A program made the position numbers and the translations under genes. The notes under the pieces are model-generated. The model was not told the origin of the DNA. It saw only the letters and a program-made list of their open reading frames with translations, and did not search any database. 35,545 nt of DNA from Flavobacterium bizetiae (GTDB lineage: Bacteria > Bacteroidota > Bacteroidia > Flavobacteriales > Flavobacteriaceae), in assembly GCF_902804475.1 (NCBI RefSeq), contig NZ_CADCSU010000090.1:1-35545 (forward strand), given 5' to 3'. Positions 31,324-35,545 of the stretch are shown piece by piece (position 1 is the stretch's first letter; each line of letters starts with the position of its first letter).

Positions 31324-32877
31324 TTAATGATCTGAAATAATCATATTCGTTTTGGCTTTCTTCGATTTATTCATCACAAATAAAAGAAGCGGCAATGTCA
31401 CGACAAAAAATAATCCGACAAGAAAAAAAGCATCCCGATAACTTAATAAAGAGGATTGTCTCATTATAATATTTTCTGTCAGTTTAAGTGCTTTTAGTTT
31501 TGCTTCATTATAGGCAAAACCTTTGCTTTGAAAATATTTTATATACCCATTTATTCTGTCCATCGCTATTACATTATAAGGCGTAATATTTGAAGTCAAT
31601 TCGTTTCGATGCGCCGAAAATCGATGTGCAACATACGTATTGATAATCGATACACCAAAAGAACCACCCAATTGTCGCATCATATTATTGAGCGCTGCAC
31701 CCTGACCAACATCTTTATCATCAAGAGAGGAAACTGCCAGCATTGTAAGCGGAACCGTTAGCAAAGCCATTCCTAAGGCACGAAAAATAAGCGATGTTGC
31801 AACATCAGAAGCGCTTGTGTTTAAAGTCATTCCGGACATTCGCCAATTAAAATAAATGAACAAAAGAAATCCTGCCGCAATAATTATGACAGGAGAAACT
31901 CCTTTTTGCAAAAGCGTTCCGCATGTTTTTAAAGCCAGTAAAGCAAATAATGCTCCCGGAAGTAAGAGTAATCCGGTTTGATAAGGAGAAAAGCTCAAAA
32001 GACGTTGCGCAACAACAGGAGTGATGTAAATCGAAATAAACATTCCGAATCCTGTTACGAAAGTCAGAATTGCGGCAATACTCAATGATTTACTTTTAAG
32101 CACCCGAAGATTTACAACCGGTTTATCTATCGATAATTCCCAATAAATAAAAAACAATAAAGTACTGACGGCAATAACAGTTAAAACAATAATGTATCGG
32201 GTTTCGAACCAATCTTCGACTTCGCCTCTTTCCAGAACGGTTTGCAATGCACCAATACCAATGGCCAACAGCGCAATTCCTGTCCAGTCGACTTTTGTAA
32301 CTTCGGGTTTTACAGAAGGTTCTCGCAATAAGAAATAGCAGGAAATCATAACCAGAATACCAATTGGAACATTAATTAAAAAAATCCAAGGCCAATCGTA
32401 ATTTTCGGTAATATAACCACCAAGCGTAGGACCAATTGTTGGCCCAATAAAAATTCCTGCACCAAACAAAGCTCCTGCTGTTGATTGTTTATCTTTTGGG
32501 AAAAGTTCAAAAACCACGACCTGAGAAATCGACAACAATGCACCACCGCCAATTCCCTGAAAGAACCTGAAAAAGACCAACATCCAGATATTAGACGAAT
32601 GTCCGCACATGAACGAACAGAACGTAAACAGAATAACCGAACCAATATAATAATTACGTCGGCCTAAATTAGCACTCAAAAAGCTGGTAATAGGTATAAT
32701 AATCACATTGGCAATAGCATAAGCGGTAATCACCCAGGAAGTATCTTCGAGTGTTGCACCAAGGTTTCCGCTCATGTGCGAAAGCGCTACGTTTACAATC
32801 GATATATCAATCAATTCCATGATTGCAGCCAGAATGACTGTAAAAATGAGCAGTTTTCGGTGTAATGGTGTCATCAT
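31324..32877 (-). CDS. DHA2-family (EmrB/QacA-type) 14-helix MFS exporter
   Basis: Inner-membrane proton-driven drug exporter of 517 aa. The first helix has LAAIMELIDISIVNVALSHM, with the Asp typical of DHA2. Motif A-like residues follow (FLSANLGRRNYYIGS), as do the repeated GxxxGP segments of motif C (GAGIFIGPTIGPTLGGY). About 14 hydrophobic segments fit the length. The start is the ATG at 32877 or the adjacent ATG at 32874. A TetR-type operator lies 9 nt upstream of the start, so expression is probably controlled by the TetR gene two genes away. No membrane-fusion partner (EmrA) is present here. Confidence 0.93.
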   Translation of the reverse strand: MMTPLHRKLLIFTVILAAIMELIDISIVNVALSHMSGNLGATLEDTSWVITAYAIANVIIIPITSFLSANLGRRNYYIGSVILFTFCSFMCGHSSNIWMLVFFRFFQGIGGGALLSISQVVVFELFPKDKQSTAGALFGAGIFIGPTIGPTLGGYITENYDWPWIFLINVPIGILVMISCYFLLREPSVKPEVTKVDWTGIALLAIGIGALQTVLERGEVEDWFETRYIIVLTVIAVSTLLFFIYWELSIDKPVVNLRVLKSKSLSIAAILTFVTGFGMFISIYITPVVAQRLLSFSPYQTGLLLLPGALFALLALKTCGTLLQKGVSPVIIIAAGFLLFIYFNWRMSGMTLNTSASDVATSLIFRALGMALLTVPLTMLAVSSLDDKDVGQGAALNNMMRQLGGSFGVSIINTYVAHRFSAHRNELTSNITPYNVIAMDRINGYIKYFQSKGFAYNEAKLKALKLTENIIMRQSSLLSYRDAFFLVGLFFVVTLPLLLFVMNKSKKAKTNMIISDH

Positions 32878-32886
32878 AATTATTTT

Positions 32887-32902
32887 TATACCGATTGGTA
32901 TA
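32887..32902 (-). promoter_or_regulatory. TetR operator 1, upstream of the MFS gene
   Basis: TATACC-GATT-GGTATA, with 6-bp perfect arms. The same sequence occurs at 33592-33607 (with one base changed in the outer position) and at 34255-34270. Confidence 0.85.
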
Positions 32903-32971
32903 TTTTTGATTAAAAAAAGGGCTTCTTTTGTGAAATGTGATCTGTAAAATGTGGGTTTTGAAAATTAAAAA

Positions 32972-33104
32972 CATAGAAACATAGTTTTTGATAGAAAAGA
33001 AATTGTAAAAAAAGAAACTTGTTTCTTTAGCATAGCTATGTTAATTAATGCCAAGTGAAACGTCTTTATCAGTAAGTAAAATCTATGTTTCTATGTGTTT
33101 AAAA
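32972..33104. repeat. CATAGAAACATAG inverted repeat
   Basis: The outer arms CATAGAAACATAG (32972-32984) and CTATGTTTCTATG (33083-33095) are exact inverted copies. The interior holds AAAGAAACTTGTTTCTTT and CATAGCTATG, two further small palindromes. It fills most of the gap between the MFS and thioesterase genes. Confidence 0.8.
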
Positions 33105-33119
33105 GATAATAGGAAAGAG

Positions 33120-33569
33120 TTACAATTCTTTCTTTACAATATTTGTTTTAAGAAGGTTAGACGTTGCTCTTGCAATTAATCTCGTTTGATCTTTGTTCCA
33201 GATTTCGCATTGTGCATTTACAATTTGTTTTCCTTTTCTAATAATGGCTGTTTTCGCGATAATAGTGTCACCAACAAAAGCAGGAGCAAAGTAATCGACA
33301 ACAAGATTGATAGTCGTATAAAAAGTTTCTTCGTCAAGCGAAAACATTGTTGCCCCAATGCAATCATCGGCAATGGCTGCGGTTACGCCTCCGTGTAAAC
33401 TCTTAACCGGATTCGACATTTCTTCCCGAACCGTGTATTTAAAAGTAACTGTACCTTGCTCTGCAGCGACAACAATTGGTTTCATCCAAAGCATAAAAGG
33501 CGATGGCGATGCTGTAAATTCTCCGTCGATGTGGTTTTGTAATACTTGTAATCTCGTTAATTTTTCCAT
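33120..33569 (-). CDS. PaaI-type hotdog-fold thioesterase
   Basis: A 149-aa cytoplasmic hotdog-fold acyl-CoA thioesterase-like protein. The signature helix region KSLHGGVTAAIADDCIGATM contains the HGG motif and Asp typical of the PaaI/4HBT group. The strands TTINLVVDYFAPAFVGDTII and QIVNAQCEIWNKD complete the fold. The acyl substrate is unknown; aromatic or medium-chain acyl-CoA are typical. It lies between tetR and the exporter on the same strand, with its own copy of the TetR operator 22 nt before the ATG. This suggests induction together with the exporter, perhaps in handling an amphipathic or aromatic acid, which is inference. Confidence 0.88.
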   Translation of the reverse strand: MEKLTRLQVLQNHIDGEFTASPSPFMLWMKPIVVAAEQGTVTFKYTVREEMSNPVKSLHGGVTAAIADDCIGATMFSLDEETFYTTINLVVDYFAPAFVGDTIIAKTAIIRKGKQIVNAQCEIWNKDQTRLIARATSNLLKTNIVKKEL

Positions 33570-33591
33570 TATTATAATAGTATTTAATTTT

Positions 33592-33607
33592 AATACCGAT
33601 TGGTATA
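33592..33607 (-). promoter_or_regulatory. TetR operator 2, upstream of the thioesterase gene
   Basis: AATACC-GATT-GGTATA, differing from the other two operators only at the first base. On the minus strand a TTTG lies just upstream, so the operator sits where the promoter spacer would be. Confidence 0.82.
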
Positions 33608-33638
33608 TTTTTATTCAAAAAAATAATCTATAGTACGA

Positions 33639-34229
33639 TTATTCTAAGTCGTTTATGATTTTATCCAGCGAAAGCATAATATCAGATAAGTGAGAAAGAT
33701 TTCCAGTGATTTTGGTAATCATCACGGCACCTTCGATAATTGCAATAATAGTTAAAGCCGTTTTTTGAGGATCAATGTTTTTGGCTTTAAACTCTTCGGC
33801 GATAATGCCCTGCTCAATATAATAAACCAATTTGTCTTTCCAGGCCAGAATAGTATTTTCGACTTTCTTTCTTAAAACCGGATGGGTATCATCTGCTTCT
33901 GTAGCGGTATTAATAATCGGGCAGCCACCTTTGGTAAGCCTTAACTCATAATAATCAGAATACAGTCTAGGGTACACTAATAATTTACCTTTAAAAGTTG
34001 TTTGCTTTTCGATTTCTGCTGAAAAAGTATCTTGTAGTTTTTTAACATTAAACTTAAAAGCAGCGATTGCAACTTCGTCTTTATTTTCGAAATTGCCATA
34101 AATACTTCCTTTTGTAAGCCCTGTAGCCTCAGTAATATCGCTCATCGAAGTTCCGCTGTATCCTTTCATATTAAAAAGAGGAGCAGTTTTCTCGATGATA
34201 AATTGTTTGGTTTTTTCGGCTTTACTCAT
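33639..34229 (-). CDS. TetR-family repressor of the exporter-thioesterase locus
   Basis: A 196-aa regulator. The N-terminal TetR helix-turn-helix is NMKGYSGTSMSDITEATGLT followed by KGSIYGNFENKDEVAIAAF, the standard family signature. The C-terminal ligand domain (about 75-196) is helical (NTILAWKDKLVYYIEQGII, LTIIAIIEGAVMITKITGNL), so the inducer is probably a hydrophobic small molecule. Its own promoter contains the palindrome that also precedes the thioesterase and exporter genes, so it is very likely the repressor of all three. The ATG at 34229 follows the -7 box by about 20 nt. Confidence 0.93.
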   Translation of the reverse strand: MSKAEKTKQFIIEKTAPLFNMKGYSGTSMSDITEATGLTKGSIYGNFENKDEVAIAAFKFNVKKLQDTFSAEIEKQTTFKGKLLVYPRLYSDYYELRLTKGGCPIINTATEADDTHPVLRKKVENTILAWKDKLVYYIEQGIIAEEFKAKNIDPQKTALTIIAIIEGAVMITKITGNLSHLSDIMLSLDKIINDLE

Positions 34230-34248
34230 GATTGGTAAAATTTAAATG

Positions 34249-34279
34249 CAAATATATACCGATTGGTATAATTTTGCAA
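34249..34279 (-). promoter_or_regulatory. tetR promoter with TetR operator 3 (34255-34270) in the spacer
   Basis: On the minus strand: TTG (34279-34277), 20-nt spacer, TATATTTG (34256-34249). The operator TATACC-GATT-GGTATA (34255-34270) lies inside the spacer and touches the -7 box, so binding would block polymerase. Confidence 0.82.
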
Positions 34280-34299
34280 TTTTTTTTGATGATTTATTT

Positions 34300-34485
34300 T
34301 TGTTTCAAGTTTCAAGTTTGAAATGAGAATAGAATGGCGTAGAATTTAACCGCAAAGCGCGCAAGGATTTACGCAAGGTTCGCTAAGTTTTTTAAGTTCG
34401 CAATAAAGTTTAGAGAGTTAATTGACAAAGCTTTGCATTCTTTGCGTTTGTCAAGACAATCTGCGATAAAAAAACTTTGCGTACT
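34300..34485. repeat. GCAAAG/GCAAGG palindromic repeat region, possibly interrupted
   Basis: It holds TTTCAAGTTTCAAGTTTGAAA, then AACCGCAAAGCGCGCAAGG and ACGCAAGGTTCGC, and an inner TTGACAAAGC...TTTGTCAA pair. The expected matching right arm is only partial, ending after ACTTTGCGTA near 34483. With the IS110 leader this makes up the 513-bp gap between tetR and the transposase. Confidence 0.6.
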
Positions 34486-34525
34486 CCTATGTTTGTCGAA
34501 TTAATTTACAAGTTATAGATATTTG

Positions 34526-34533
34526 TAAATTTG
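34526..34533 (+). promoter_or_regulatory. Candidate -7 promoter of the IS110 leader RNA
   Basis: TAAATTTG matches TAnnTTTG. The predicted start is near 34539, about 204 nt before the transposase ATG. No TTG at normal spacing was seen inside the window sequence, so the evidence is partial. Confidence 0.4.
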
Positions 34534-34742
34534 ACATATTAAAGTGAAAAGAATGAGAGTACATTCGCGCCTAAATAGTTCAAAGAAACATATTCTCGCA
34601 AAGAAATTACCTCATTCTTTTTTATCTTTTAGAGTCTGAACAGAATGTAAGGAATTATGCAATGCTTAATATCCAGAATATCCAACCAGGAGAAAAGACG
34701 AGGGAAGATTCATCACTTTATAAATAAACATAAAAGACAAAG
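34534..34742 (+). ncRNA. Putative bridge-RNA (seekRNA) region of the IS110 element
   Basis: IS110-group elements encode a guide RNA of roughly 150-250 nt in the non-coding stretch before the recombinase gene. This interval has the right place and size. It contains a long-range 11-bp stem AAAAGAATGAG/CTCATTCTTTT (34547-34557 and 34611-34621) enclosing a 53-nt loop, and a smaller possible hairpin at about 34650-34675. The target- and donor-binding loops cannot be defined without the element's other end. Confidence 0.4.
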
Positions 34743-35545
34743 ATGAGTAAAGTAGTAAAACAAGTAGCAGGAATTGATGTAGCCCAAAAAGAACTGGTGG
34801 TTACCTTAGGACATCTTCTGGATGATTTTTCAATAGAATTATTTGCTTACAAGGTATTTAAAAATAGTGATTCTGGTTTTAAAACATTGGTTGAATGGAC
34901 AGAGAAACAGACAGATAATTCTATAGCAGTTCGTTATGTCATGGAAGCTACAGGTGTATATCATCAAAAATTCGCTTATTATTTATCCACTAACAAACTA
35001 GAAGTAAGTATTGTACTGCCTAATAAAATCAGTAATTACATGCGTACTCTGGAATTAAAAACCATTACAGACAAAAGCTGCTCACAGGCAATAGCTCAAT
35101 TTGGATTAGAAAGAAGATTAGATATCTGGTTCAAACCAAAAGTCGTTTACAAAGAATTACAGCAGTTAACCCGGGAAAGAGATCAAATTGTTCAGGAAAG
35201 GAGCATTATTAAAAATCAAATTCATGCCGAAATTGTAGAAGCAAAACCTAATCAAAAAAGCATGGAAAGAATGCAGGCAAGAATACGATTTTTGAATTCA
35301 CAGGAGAAAGAAATCAAAGAAGATATTAACTCTCTGGTAAATGAAAATCCGGATTTAAAACAAATTATAAACAGAGTAACAACCATACCAGGAGTTGGAG
35401 AACTTACAGCTGTTATTGTCTTGGCTGAAACAAATGGTTTTGAGCTCATCAGGAACAAATCGCAATTATCAAGCTATGCAGGACTCGATGTAAAAGAGAA
35501 GCAATCAGGGACTTCGGTAAAAGGAAAACCAAGAATATCTAAAAA
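34743..35545 (+). CDS. IS110-family transposase (DEDD recombinase), partial at window edge
   Basis: 267 complete codons are visible, starting at the ATG at 34743; the gene continues beyond the window. The N-terminal RuvC-like DEDD domain shows Asp12 in VAGIDVAQKEL, Glu68 in YVMEATGVYH and Asp110 in TITDKSCSQAIAQFG. The position three residues later, usually a second Asp in IS110 proteins (TDKxDA), is Cys113. A coiled-coil linker (LQQLTRERDQIVQERSIIKN) leads to the Transposase_20 domain with TTIPGVGELTAVIVLAETNG and LSSYAGLDVKEKQSGTSVKG. IS110 enzymes move circular intermediates without terminal inverted repeats, guided by a structured RNA. No frameshift is seen in the visible part. Confidence 0.92.
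   Translation, partial: MSKVVKQVAGIDVAQKELVVTLGHLLDDFSIELFAYKVFKNSDSGFKTLVEWTEKQTDNSIAVRYVMEATGVYHQKFAYYLSTNKLEVSIVLPNKISNYMRTLELKTITDKSCSQAIAQFGLERRLDIWFKPKVVYKELQQLTRERDQIVQERSIIKNQIHAEIVEAKPNQKSMERMQARIRFLNSQEKEIKEDINSLVNENPDLKQIINRVTTIPGVGELTAVIVLAETNGFELIRNKSQLSSYAGLDVKEKQSGTSVKGKPRISK
34743..35545 (+). mobile_element. IS110-family insertion sequence, right part outside the window
   Basis: It is identified by the transposase. The left boundary is uncertain because the family lacks terminal inverted repeats; it probably lies between about 34480 and 34525, where the upstream palindromic repeat loses its match. The coordinates given cover only the certain part. Confidence 0.8.

Noticed and set aside
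35252..35458. Minus-strand 68-aa reading frame at the window end
   Set aside because: It overlaps the IS110 transposase, which has clear family motifs on the plus strand.

Overview
The window is chromosomal DNA of a Bacteroidota species, most likely a Flavobacterium. The evidence is AT-rich sequence, exported proteins whose signal peptides end in '(N)AQ', the Bacteroidetes promoter signature TAnnTTTG with an upstream TTG, outer-membrane barrels and glycoside hydrolases, and many palindromic intergenic repeats of the kind common in flavobacterial genomes. No rRNA, tRNA, CRISPR array or phage module was seen.

Layout. 1-7.7 kb: aspartate ammonia-lyase, an Omp85-type barrel, a small outer-membrane barrel, an OmpR-type response regulator with its histidine kinase, then a divergent universal-stress-like protein and a bestrophin-type channel. 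7.8-13.9 kb: a MocR-type regulator divergent from an EamA/RarD-like transporter, then a long acyl-CoA oxidase-like dehydrogenase. This block is bracketed by two inverted copies of a 320-380 bp composite repeat. 14.0-20.1 kb: a CHMI-type tautomerase, a DUF6377-like TPR membrane protein, a GH3 glycosidase with an in-frame stop 32 codons before its natural end, and an acyltransferase-3 membrane protein. 20.5-26.1 kb: an ArsR-type repressor with an Old Yellow Enzyme, a TlpA-like thioredoxin, an LprI-like protein, a small membrane protein, an SDR and a dihydrolipoyl dehydrogenase. 26.3-28.1 kb: a minus-strand operon with an unknown 129-aa protein, a ChrB-type domain fused to an AraC helix-turn-helix, and a small barrel. 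28.4-34.2 kb: a GH2 glycosidase, then a DHA2 exporter, a PaaI-type thioesterase and a TetR repressor, all three carrying the same operator. 34.5 kb to the end: an IS110-family element cut by the window edge, with a leader that could encode its bridge RNA.

Regulation is unusually readable. The TetR palindrome (TATACC-GATT-GGTATA) lies upstream of tetR, the thioesterase and the exporter, which defines a three-promoter regulon. The ArsR/OYE operon has a full promoter, an overlapping inverted repeat and almost no leader. The intergenic regions hold at least eight families of long inverted repeats. One REP-like family keeps its hairpin in three copies while the stem sequence changes by paired substitutions.

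The best candidates for something little described are the ChrB-AraC fusion operon, the structurally conserved REP-like elements, and the IS110 leader RNA with its atypical catalytic tetrad. All functions are inferred from sequence reading alone; no database search was run.
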